Shown: in pieces, positions 1 through 8,900 of the stretch
Layout of the letters: every line of letters begins with the position of its first letter
How positions within the stretch are numbered: position 1 is the first letter of the stretch
Source: Gymnogyps californianus
Taxonomy: Eukaryota > Chordata > Aves > Accipitriformes > Cathartidae
DNA length: 64,000 bases
Direction: 5' to 3'
Assembly (NCBI RefSeq): GCF_018139145.2
Contig: NC_059500.1
Span: forward strand, 41,335,437-41,399,436
Notes under the pieces: model-generated
What the model was told of the DNA's origin: nothing
Databases searched by the model: none
The model's input: the letters and a program-made list of their open reading frames with translations, nothing else
Position numbers and translations under genes: made by a program

Positions 1-359
1 ACTCCAGAACAGCCTCACCCTGACAAATGGCACTCTCAATCTCCAGCATTATTTCAGGGAGAGATTTTTCTACACTGACAGTAATAAAGTTTTCTGGTGC
101 ACTAGGAGGCTCCAGAGTATCATACTGAGACTTGAGAAGTTCAAGTGGCATAAAATGTCCTCTCCTCTTCTCCAGGCGGTCAGCAATGATGTCTATAGGC
201 CCATCCAAATGAACAAAGAGGATGTTCAGTGCTGCTTTTTCTCCTAGTTGTGCTGGCTGGTTGCTTTCAATTGCAGATGCTCCACTAACTAATATACTCC
301 TATACATCATCTTCAGTGCAGAACAGGCCAGAATTGCATCTTGTCTAGATGAGTCTTCT
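1..359 (-). CDS. IDNK: IDNK coding exon 5 (partial, runs off left edge)
   Basis: The first base completes the split codon AG|A (Arg), and the frame then stays open for 119 codons to the window edge. The acceptor AG is at 361-360, behind a T-rich tract. A second AG a few bases downstream would break the residue-for-residue match with the human protein, so the upstream AG was chosen. The exon contains ILACSALK (nucleotide-kinase core), the motif [10 protein letters not shown] and the C-terminal motif [10 protein letters not shown]. No stop is seen, so the protein has at least 187 residues plus a partial codon. Confidence 0.95.
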
Positions 360-3300
360 CTATCAAAAAGAAAAAAAACCAAAACCCACAAACATCCACA
401 TCTGGTAGAACAAAATGGCTTGTTAGTTCTGCTGAACAAGGGAAAGAAGCCCTGGATCCTTGCAGAGGACAGCGTTGGGAGTAGTGGCATTTTTTCATAA
501 TTTTGACAGGTTTTTGAAATCAAATTTCCAGTGAAGGTAAAGATGTGATTTGAAAGTGAAGTCAGGCTAGCCAGCCTCCTGGTGAAATCTCAATCTTGGA
601 GACCTTCTTTATTAGCCACTGTTCTTTCCTAAATTAAATTCAATTCTAACACAAGGAAGCATCATGATCATTTCCTTAATTGCCGAGAACAGCAGCAACT
701 GAATATCCATATAAACTCCCATCCATTATCTATAAAATTACTATACTAATCTGTCTAGAGAGTAAGTAGCTGCTGAACAGTACAGAGCTCTGTTCTTAAA
801 TCCATATGCAGGTATACTTCCAATGCCTATTTTCACTCAGATTTAACTGTAATGTTATATTTTATGTTTCCTGTAACCACACTCGTTGGCAGCACTGCAT
901 ATATGCCCACTTCAAGTTAAAAAAGGGATTGGATGCAGGTAAATTAATGCCTTGCACATGTATTTTTTACTGGCAAGGTTTCTTAAAATAAAGCAAGCAT
1001 TAAACCGTGGGTGTGTCTGTTCCACCGAAAAGCAAATCCATAATTAGTTGTCTCTATGAAGAATGACTGAAGTGCCTGCCTAAGAACATACATTCTGTAA
1101 TCAAAGTTATGTATAAACCTATTTAAAAATCATGCTACTTTCATCAGATTTTGGTTCACAGGGAAATAAGAACTTATAATACCTACTGTTATCACTTAGG
1201 TAAGCCAATGCCAGCCTCAGCTACTTACAAGTCCTAGTAATTAAACATTTGCATTAGGCTCTTTTAAAGTATACTTGATTTTGTAAAGTTTCTGGAGCTG
1301 GGCAGTGGCCTTGGGCTAGCATGTAACATAACGCAACAGATCCAGCATAACAATCCAGACAAATCTCTCAGTGAATTAACCCATGTTCCAATGAGGTATG
1401 CTCACCTGATGTGCACAAGCAAGTAACAGCCACCGTGTAAAGCCAGGCTAGAAAGTCCCTGCTCTCCCACCCTTTCCTCATTTGGGAGATGCTCCAGTCC
1501 CTTCATCATCTACATGGCCCTTCGTTGGATGCTCTCCAGTACGTCCATGTCTCTCTCGTAATGGGGAGCCCAGAACTGGACACAGTACTCCAGGTGTGGC
1601 CTCACCAGTGCTGAAGAGAGGGGAAGGATCCCCTGCCTCGACATGCTGGCAATACTTTGTCTAATGCAGCCCAGGATATCGCTGGCCTGCCTTGCCAGAA
1701 GAGCGCATTGCTGGCTCATGTTCAACTTGAGTGTTCACCATGGCCCCCCCAGGTCCTCTTCTGCAAAGCTGCTTTCCAGCTGGGTGCCCCCCAGTGTCTG
1801 TACTGGTGCCTGGGGTTGTTCCTCCCCAGGGACAGGACTTTGCACTACTTCTTAAACTGCATAAGGTTCCTGCCAGCCCATTTCTACAGCCTGTCACGGT
1901 CCCTCTGGATCAGCCACTCCTCCCAGTTTGGTGTCATCTGCAAACTTGCTGAGGGTACACTCTGCCCCATCACCCAGATCATTAATGAAGATGTTAAACA
2001 GGAGCGGACCCAGTATTGATCCCTGGGGTACACCGCTAGTTACTGGCCTCCAACGGGACTTCGTGCCATTGATCACCACCCTCTGCACCTGGCTGTTCAG
2101 CCAGTTTTCAATCCACCTCACTGTCTGCTCATCCAGCCCTTACTTCCATCAGCTTCTCTATGAGGATCCTATGGCAGATGGTGTCAAGTTTGCTTGACAC
2201 CATATCTTACTCAAACTAACAATATTTTACAAAATATTATCCTACTGTCATTATCGGTGCATTTTGTGGTTATGTCCTTTGTAAGCAGCTAATGTCAGGC
2301 TTATTACTGAACTGGATCCTTGAAATTATTTTACACAGACAGCAGAAAAACAACTATCATTGGCAACAATTTTCCCAACACTATTATTTAGAGATTATCT
2401 CACCCTCAGCAATTATTATGACAGCTTACATTAGTGAAAATAGAATGGCTTTACTACCTGCAGAATGTTTTTACACTACTACATACATTTCTGCTTTGGA
2501 ATGCAATGGGGAAAAATACTTTTGGTACTTCTTTGTCTTTAGCCCAGACTCCTTAAAGCTAGATGTTCTCTTACCTCCTTAGTATATCATGCAATGCACA
2601 AAGCCAGGGAATCCTGTCCTACAAAGGAAACAAGCTTGTTCAAAATTGTGTATGAAACTGATTTGAAACAATTTCTTCTAACATCTAGAGCATTTGACTA
2701 GAGATGAAAATTAGCATTAAACCGTACAGCAAGTTCAGTTTTGATTCTGCCTAAAGGCTAAAAGGAAGTGCTAGCCATGTTATCAATAAGATGTTTTTAG
2801 TAGAATAGTGCTTTTCATATTACAGATACCTACAAGCATCTGATGGAAGCAATATGTATTTATGTACAGCATGCACCTTGTAAACCTTGGAAGGACAGTC
2901 AACTTCTCTCTTGCTTCTATTATACAATTTAAATGTGCAGCCTGAATTGTTATTTCTTTTTCCTTATATCTTGGCATACACACACAATACTTTGGATCAA
3001 AGTTGAGGTTTTCAGGAACAGACAGATCTAAATTTAGTTATCTGCAATAACTTAATTATATCATTTTTATGTCAGTAGCAATCACAAATAAATGTAATCA
3101 TAGCCACAACTTTACAACACTTTTGCTCAGTAGTTAGGCAAACACAATGTGAGTGATTGATCAGCTTCTCATTATAATCTTATTTTAAATTTTAAGCTTC
3201 CACAAACTTTTGTCGTACCTATTGAGCATTAAACAATTGCTCCCATTTCATCTTTCAATGCGGTTACTGCTGGGTGAGCACAACAAATAATAATGTGGAT

Positions 3301-5564
3301 AAATAAATGCAACAATTTTTTGTTATTGTCATTATGGAATAACTTCCCACTGGTATTCAAGACAGCCCTCACAATTTTGCATCTCTGATGTTTCAGAAGA
3401 GATGCTTCCCTCTTGCTGGGCACCATACGCCAATGGTTTAGTCATTCAATCGTGCAATGCTGCTTTAGACAACACAATAGCTTATATGAACTTCCAACCA
3501 CTAGCAAAAGACTAAAGTTTTAAACAAGAACCTAGAATATTTTTTTCAGTCTATAGAGAGTGCTTTGAAGAACTTCCTAGTTCAGCTTTGTGTTTCTAGA
3601 GATTTCCCAGAAAAAGTTCAAGAGGTGTCATCTTGTAACTTTTCTAATTTACTCAAGTCTCTGAATCTGTAAGTATTGTAAAACTAAACTTGATCATTTT
3701 TATCTGTTTAGGCTGAACAACAGGCTGAAGGGAAGGAAGCACGTGTTAAGGAGGAGTGTTGTCCTGGTTTCGGCTGGGACAGAGTTAACTTTCTTTTTAG
3801 TAGCTGGTACAGTGCTGTGTTTTGGATTTAGTGTGAGAATGATGTTGATAACACTCTGATGTTTTAGTTGTTGCTAAGTAGCGCTTATCTTAAGCCAAGG
3901 ACTTTTCAGTTTCCCATGCTCTGCCAGCAAGCAGGTGTGCAAGGAGCTGGGAGGGAGCATAGCTGGGGCAGCTGTCCTGAACTAGCCAAAGGGGTATTCC
4001 ATACCATGGAACATCATGCCCAGTATATAAACAGGGGGGAGCTGGCCGGGCGGCGCGGATCGCGGTTCGGGAACTAACTGGGCATCGGTCAGCGGGTGGT
4101 GAGCAATTGCATTGTGCATCACTGGTTTCCCTCCCCCCCCCCCCCTTCTTTTTGTTGCATTCCTTTTCATTACTATTATTATTATTATATTTCATTATTA
4201 CTATTGTTAGTATTATATTTTAGTTTAGTTATTAAACTGTTCTTATCTCAACCCACGAGTTTTACTTTTTTCCCTTTGCTTTCCTCCTCCTCACCCCACT
4301 GGGAGGGGGAGGGGGAAACGGCTGCGTGGTGCTGAGTTGCTGACTGGGGTTAAACCATGACAAGTGTATAAAACAGAAGATTGTGGAGTAATCACTGCAG
4401 TAACTGAAAGTGATTAAATGTACTTCAGTAGAGACATTTGCCTGTCTTCATGTATTTAACTCAAAGAAGCAGCATGTAATCTAAAGCTGTAACTCTGTAT
4501 ATTGATGTAGAGGGAGCGACTTCTCACAGATCCTGAATCAGCATCAAACCCCTTGCAAGTTACCAAACACACTTTGATAAACTACGTTTTTATGCAGAAT
4601 CCTTTGTAACACAAGAAGCCTCCCCCTCTTACCAACTGCAGACCTATAAATTCAGCCTATGCTTACAGTCAGCCTAGTCTACATAAAGCACAATCTACTT
4701 TAACACAATGTGCCAGAGGTTACAAAGATGAATGTGTCAATGACTGTTCTTTCAGGGTTTATACAAGGTACCTCATCATTTAGTGGTATCCCTTCTGCCA
4801 TCTTCTTTTTATTCTCTGGAGAATGATAATCGTCTGCATCGTAGAATTTCCATCCCAGCTAAGAAAAAAAAAAAATTAAAAAAAATTGTGAATCATTCAG
4901 CCAAACCAGGTCAGCTAATAAGGATCCCAGAATTTACAAAGACGACACCTAAGAAATTACAGGCCTCTTACACCACCGTATGAATCACCATTTATGTCAT
5001 GATGATTAGCAAAAAATCACAACGTCAGCTCAGCAGCAGCAACAGCTGACGCATCATGGCACTAAGCTGAAGTCAGCACAGGCTACAGCGCGCTGGCGAC
5101 AGCCACCCAGACCCAGTTCGGGGGACCGGCAGGACACGCTGCCGAGCTGCAGTGGTCACGCCGTGTGCGAAGGCCGGCCGGCCGGCCGGCTGCCTGCCTG
5201 CCTGCCTGCCAGCTACAGGTTGCCCGGCGCAGGGAGGGAGACCTCCCGCTGAGCAAGGCTGACAGAGGCGGCGCACCCGCCGTGTAAGACAGCCATACCT
5301 TCGCTGCCAGCCGCGACCCAACCGTGGTCCTGCAGGGAAGCACAAAGAGTCGGTTACAACGCCCCCGGCCCTCGGGCAAGGGGCCGAGACCCCCGCACGG
5401 ACGGGCTCCAGCAACCTCCGGCAACGCCGAGCCGGAGCCCCCCGCCCCGGGGCAGCCGCCGGCGTCCCGGCGTTGCTCCGCTCCGCTCCGCTCCTCTCCG
5501 CCCGCCGCCCGCCCGGTACCTACTTCCCCGAGCCGCTCACGCCCATCACCACCACCAGCACCAT
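1..5564 (-). CDS. IDNK: IDNK gluconokinase, five coding exons, C-terminus cut by window edge
   Basis: Probable gluconokinase (GntK family, P-loop kinase), which phosphorylates D-gluconate to 6-phosphogluconate with ATP in the cytosol and so feeds the pentose phosphate pathway. The coding exons, read on the minus strand, are 5564-5524, 5329-5299, 4858-4772, 2618-2575 and 359-1. All junctions use AG acceptors and GT donors, and the phases join without a stop for 187 codons. Exon 1 gives VMGVSGSGK, completed by exon 2 as a Walker A motif GVSGSGKT. Exon 3 gives [12 protein letters not shown]. Exon 4 gives [13 protein letters not shown]. Exon 5 gives ILACSALK and [19 protein letters not shown]. 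All are GntK-family signatures that align without gaps to human IDNK as I remember it, up to the end of ACSALK. The ATG at 5564-5562 has a strong context (GCCATGG) and is the first in-frame ATG. The FRMD3 promoter lies divergently about 13 kb away. The identification is very secure; the exact C-terminus is not visible. Confidence 0.96.
1455..2200 (-). mobile_element. CR1 LINE fragment (reverse transcriptase part), truncated at both ends
   Basis: On the minus strand the degraded frames read as CR1 reverse transcriptase. Near 1894-2121 are [19 protein letters not shown] and the catalytic-region FADDTKLGG. Near 1510-1725 are [11 protein letters not shown] and [16 protein letters not shown]. The piece starts inside the RT domain at about 2200 and ends at about 1455. 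It lacks the typical CR1 3' UTR and terminal short repeat, so the 3' end is also missing. The frame is broken by frameshifts, so this is a dead copy. It lies in IDNK intron 4 in the gene's sense orientation. Confidence 0.9.
2178..2203. repeat. Perfect 11-bp inverted repeat at the CR1 5' junction
   Basis: The arms 2178-2188 (ATGGTGTCAAG) and 2193-2203 (CTTGACACCAT) are exact reverse complements around a 4-nt loop. The left arm is CR1 RT sequence (the KLDTI region). The right arm begins where CR1 similarity stops, so the hairpin marks the 5' end of the LINE copy. Confidence 0.85.
2575..2618 (-). CDS. IDNK: IDNK coding exon 4 (44 nt)
   Basis: A short exon encoding [14 protein letters not shown] plus two bases of the next codon. 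The acceptor is TAG at 2621-2619 and the donor GTAAGA at 2574-2569. It corresponds to the human DRIPWLCNLHDIL segment, which follows the gluconate-binding region. It starts in phase 0 after exon 3 and ends in phase 2, matching exon 5. Confidence 0.95.
3755..3759 (+). repeat. Target-site duplication AGTGT, left copy
   Basis: The five bases AGTGT abut the LTR start at 3760. The same five bases follow the LTR end at 4363-4367. A sixth base does not match, so the duplication is 5 bp. Confidence 0.85.
4024..4030 (+). promoter_or_regulatory. LTR TATA box
   Basis: TATATAA lies 264 bp after the LTR start. The second copy has the same motif at 24829-24835, 262 bp after its start, which supports a conserved U3 promoter. 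Confidence 0.7.
4231..4236 (+). terminator. Possible LTR polyadenylation signal ATTAAA
   Basis: ATTAAA is followed by a T-rich stretch (CTGTTCTTATCTCAACC) at the expected R/U5 position. The equivalent position in the second LTR copy (25000-25005) reads TTTAAA. No transcript evidence is available. Confidence 0.45.
4363..4367 (+). repeat. Target-site duplication AGTGT, right copy
   Basis: Matches 3755-3759 exactly and directly follows the terminal CA of the LTR. Confidence 0.85.
4772..4858 (-). CDS. IDNK: IDNK coding exon 3 (87 nt)
   Basis: Encodes 29 codons beginning [19 protein letters not shown] and ending GIPLNDE, in phase 0 at both ends. The acceptor is TTCTTAG at 4865-4859 with a long T-rich tract; the donor is GTACCT. 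The DADDYH segment is the conserved substrate-binding region of gluconokinases. Confidence 0.97.
5023..5051. repeat. 8-bp inverted repeat with CRE-half-like arms
   Basis: CGTCAGCT (5023-5030) and AGCTGACG (5044-5051) are exact reverse complements separated by 13 nt of CAGCAGCAGC-type sequence. The arms contain TGACG, a CREB/ATF half-site. Any function is inference. Confidence 0.5.
5172..5210 (+). repeat. Compound microsatellite (GGCC)n-(TGCC)5
   Basis: Nearly five GGCC units (5172-5190) are followed directly by five exact TGCC units (5191-5210). The likely origin is one G-to-T change spread by slippage. Confidence 0.95.
5299..5329 (-). CDS. IDNK: IDNK coding exon 2 (31-nt microexon)
   Basis: With the two bases from exon 1 it encodes [11 protein letters not shown], completing the Walker A lysine and the following threonine and matching human KSTVGALLASE in length. 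The acceptor is CCCTGCAG with a pyrimidine tract; the donor is GTATGG. Confidence 0.93.
5330..5523 (-). other. IDNK: IDNK intron 1
   Basis: A 194-bp GC-rich intron lying inside the CpG island, with donor GTAGGT at 5523-5518 and acceptor CTGCAG. Includes a short CTCCG tandem stretch around 5475-5500. Confidence 0.88.
5524..5564 (-). CDS. IDNK: IDNK coding exon 1
   Basis: Starts ATG at 5564-5562 in the context CTCGCCATGG and encodes [13 protein letters not shown] plus two bases of the lysine codon. The donor is GTAGGT. The frame stays open upstream but has no ATG there, so this start is preferred. The glycine-rich loop is the ATP-binding P-loop. Confidence 0.93.
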
Positions 5565-5718
5565 GGCGAGCCCAGCCGCCCCGCCGCGCCGCTTCTCGTT
5601 TCTCCTCTCCCGCCGCCTGGGCCCGGCCCCCTGCGCGGCGGGGCGGGACGGCACCCCGCGGCCGCCCCGGCCCGCCCTCGGCCGCGGCAGGCGTGTGCGG
5701 ACCCGCCCGCGGGCTCCG

Positions 5719-5720
<2 letters not shown>

Positions 5721-5750
<30 letters not shown>
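5721..5750 (+). repeat. IDNK: (CGG)10 trinucleotide repeat at the IDNK promoter
   Basis: Ten uninterrupted CGG units on the plus strand, which read CCG in the IDNK sense direction, 157 bp upstream of the ATG. It is probably in the 5' UTR or core promoter. Confidence 0.95.
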
Positions 5751-5964
5751 GGAGGGCCGGCCCGGGGCGGGGCCGCGGGGGGGTGTGGGGCGGCGAAAGG
5801 GTCTCCTCCCGCCCCGGGCCGCTGCCCCGCCTGGCTCCCCGGAAGCCTCTTCCCACTCCCCGTCTCCGGGAACAGGGGACACGCGTGTCGTGTCGATTCC
5901 CCCCGCTCCCTTTGCTCCTTGTGCTGAAGTTACCTGGCCTGCTCCCTGACCCTACTTGCCTGTA

Positions 5965-8900
5965 GCTTTTCTGTCCGGTCCGGCGTTTCTCCCCCCGTCA
6001 TCCCCAGCACTGTGGTGTAACGCACGCGAATTGATAGAAATAGTGATTCCTGCCGTGCGTGTTAAAGCGTGCATTAATGCCAGCTGGACACTGGCTTACC
6101 CATTGCTCATAAAAGTCTGCCTTTAAAATTTAATTAACCCGTGAGGCATGCCGTGGTTAACGCTGTTTAAGTATTTTTTTAAGGATTAATCAAGTCATGT
6201 TTTTAAATTGTGGAAACGCTCTTAGACACCAAGTATTCTTGCTATTAGCATGTACGGATATCCAAGCTAGCAACGTTTTTGCTCTTTAAGGACCAAATGC
6301 GGCGGTGCTACCGACCGGCGGTGAAGTTTTTCTGCGTAGGGGAGCAGCATCGCAGTGCCTGTGAGAGCGGCTCCACCCGGTGGCTGCAGGGCAGCATGGT
6401 GTGGGCCCTGCTTTCGTGCCAGGCGAGAAAAAAACTGCTGCTGTTTGTAGACGTTTATTTTGAAATATAGCCAAGAGAATTCGTGGCGTTCGTGTTGTGT
6501 GTTTTTTTTGTTTTCAGCTTCCTCTCGTAAAATTCGTCTTTGCAGGATCACATTGTATCCCAGGTGGAGAAATTGCTGCCTACAGCTAATGCCACCAAGA
6601 GGACTGCAGCACGGTCGTAGCTGGGAATAACAGAAATCCCTGCACGTACAAAAGACTCGCGTGAGTCTCTTCATGGGAAAGGCTGCAGTCTAAACAGAGA
6701 ATATGGATGACAAGAAGGTGCAAGGGGAGCAACGTGGGTTTTTTTCTTTTTTCCTTTTTGCAAGTGTTGTAGTAGGTCTGTGTCTCAGGTGGAGGTGTGG
6801 AGGGAACAATACTTCTTGAGAGAGACAAGGTAGAGAGAGGCGGGGGAATAGGCACGCCTGATGGGTGTGGGGTGTCCCAGACCTGCCGCTCACGCTCCTG
6901 ACTGATGGCCTGTACATGCACAGCAAGTTATGTTCTGTAGACACGGTGTTTGTTACTCCTGCACAGACCATGTATGCCATACGTGAGTGGCAAAGTTGCT
7001 TTGCCCATGCACGGTGGGCATGGCAGGGATTTATGGGCTTTGACAGATCGGTCTGAATTGGCGCTTCAACTAAACAACCAAATGTCTGGAAATTCCAGTC
7101 CAAGGTCTATATATCCCACTTACACACAATTTGCACGTGGAAAAAGAGGTAACGATCAATTGAGCTCAGCTGTCTTGTAATCCTACCAGAGGGAAGGGCT
7201 AGCAGGTACCTAGAGTAGATGGCCTGACGCTAGGGCATTGGGAAGGGAAGAATTATCCATGAAAAGACAGCAACGTTCATTAGACACCAAGGATGATTAT
7301 ATTGTATTGAATGTTTCACTGTAGCTGTGGGATTCAGGTCCTAATGCCTTAAAGGCCGCAGTTATCAATGTGGAGTAGTGCACACTAAGTATGTTCTTTA
7401 CATTACAGGTACTGAGTTGTTCCAGAGTAGGCAGTAGTGCTAATTCTAAATATATTGATGTAGTGTTTCTTGTACAGTCACGAGTATTTGACATAACATG
7501 ATGGATTTATCCATGTTTAAAAAAAACCTGGATTTTGGAAATTATGGTGTTTATATAATATCTTCTCAAATATGCTGTCATATGGATTTTGACATGGTGT
7601 ACCATGCTTACTTATCCATGGCTTCATGCTTCTGCATGAGAAATTGTGCTTTGAAATAATAAAAGAGGTCTTAAATGAACATGTTATTAACGATACTGAT
7701 CCATCCAGTTAGTTTTAAAATTAATTAAAAATTAATTAAATTTGCTTCTTCTTTACTAATATTTTAAGTTATCTCCTTCTTTGAAGGAATAAACTTAAAT
7801 CTGTATCAGTTAAGTAAATTGTATCACTAGTTTCTCAAACAGAAGTCCTTCTCCAAAATGAGGAAGATTGGGTCAATCCTAGTTTCTGAAGCTAAAAGGG
7901 GTAATGTGACCTTATATGAATCAAACCTTGGAAGAAATTTTGAGAAAGTACATTAAGTCTCCCAGTCTGCATGAAATTTTATTTCCTTTGCAGGGCACTT
8001 CAAATAACATTATGAATGATGGATACCTTGCATTTTTTTTATAGTTATCTGTTTCTGATCATTTAATTGAGGTTGGAACTGCCTGTATTTCACATACCTA
8101 TTAAGAGTTTCTTAACAAAGACCAGAACCTTCGAAGTTATTAGGCTACTACCCAAACAGCCCAGTCCTCAAATTGCTAACAGACCATGATGATTCCTTTA
8201 AGGTGCTCAGTTACTGAATACAAATTATGCTGTAATAGCACTATGATTGTGCTAAAGTAATTGAATTTGTCTGCATCTTTTCAATTTCTTGGCTGCTTAA
8301 TTGTGAGGCAGGGGGAAATGTTTCATTCGGATGAGGGTTCTTGGGAGACCCAAATGCACAAACCCAAAAATACCTGTGGTCGCTTTGACGCTGGAAGCAT
8401 TATCACAATTGCTATTCCCATTCCCAGAATTAAAACCTTAATTGTTCTGTCACAACAATCCTTGTGATTTTGTTGTCATCAGGAGCAACTGACTACCCCA
8501 CCTACAGTGCACACCCAACAGCTTTTGTAAACAGATTATCACAATGTTATCCAGCTTGATTACTACAAATCAGAGAAAACATCTGTTTCTCTATTTAACA
8601 GCTTTTTTTCATAATGCATAACTTTGCATTTTATAAAAAGCTCCATGCCAGGCTGGTGTGATGTCATCTAACAGCTGTTTTATATCAGTGTATTTGCAGG
8701 AAGTCTTGCCAGGAGTCTTCTTTTACTCAAGCCCAGGCTAACAAACCATGAGCATGCACTGACAGAGCTGTACAGGCAGCAGTGCGCTCTGCAGATGCTG
8801 CTGCAGGGAGGGCAAAAGGAGAGGGAGAAAACTAATTGAATTGTACAAACACAGGAGCCTATATGCGATGCGAAGAAGGCAATTATATTCAGACTTCCTG

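Larger units (their letters stand above)
360..2574 (-). other. IDNK: IDNK intron 4
   Basis: The intron has donor GTAAGA at 2574-2569 and acceptor ATAG at 363-360. It contains a CR1 LINE fragment at about 1455-2200. The remainder (360-1454 and 2201-2574) is AT-rich unique sequence in which I see no exon, RNA gene or repeat. Confidence 0.9.
3760..4362 (+). mobile_element. Solo LTR of an avian endogenous retrovirus, complete (603 bp)
   Basis: The element starts TGTCCTGG and ends CCATGACA (TG...CA ends, TGTC/GACA inverted termini) and is flanked by a 5-bp AGTGT duplication. A TATATAA box lies at 4024-4030, followed by a poly-C run, an ATT-rich microsatellite, a possible ATTAAA polyadenylation signal at 4231-4236, and a purine-rich GGGAGGGGGA block near the 3' end. 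It is collinear with the second copy at 24567-25130. There is no internal proviral sequence, so this is a solo LTR left by LTR-LTR recombination. It is antisense to IDNK, in intron 3. I recognise this as a common bird LTR type but do not assign a library name. Confidence 0.92.
2619..4771 (-). other. IDNK: IDNK intron 3
   Basis: The intron has donor GTACCT at 4771-4766 and acceptor TAG at 2621-2619. It contains a solo LTR at 3760-4362, inserted on the opposite strand to IDNK. The rest (2619-3754 and 4368-4771) is AT-rich sequence with no recognisable feature. Confidence 0.9.
4859..5298 (-). other. IDNK: IDNK intron 2
   Basis: The intron has donor GTATGG at 5298-5293 and acceptor TAG next to 4858. 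It contains an 8-bp inverted repeat at 5023-5051 and a compound tetranucleotide repeat at 5172-5210. GC content climbs steeply toward the promoter side. Confidence 0.88.
5220..5960. promoter_or_regulatory. IDNK: CpG island covering the IDNK promoter and exons 1-2
   Basis: GC-rich and CpG-dense, in sharp contrast with AT-rich flanks. It includes a GC box GGGGCGGGGC at 5764-5773, (CGG)10 at 5721-5750, and IDNK exons 1 and 2. There is no TATA box near the ATG, which fits a housekeeping, dispersed-start promoter. The transcription start is probably within about 5570-5800 (inference). Confidence 0.8.

Noticed and set aside
5083..5856. A 257-codon minus-strand frame and the 213-codon plus-strand frame in the IDNK CpG island
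   Set aside because: GC-rich composition artefacts. The true coding content here is IDNK exons 1 and 2 in a different, splice-supported arrangement.
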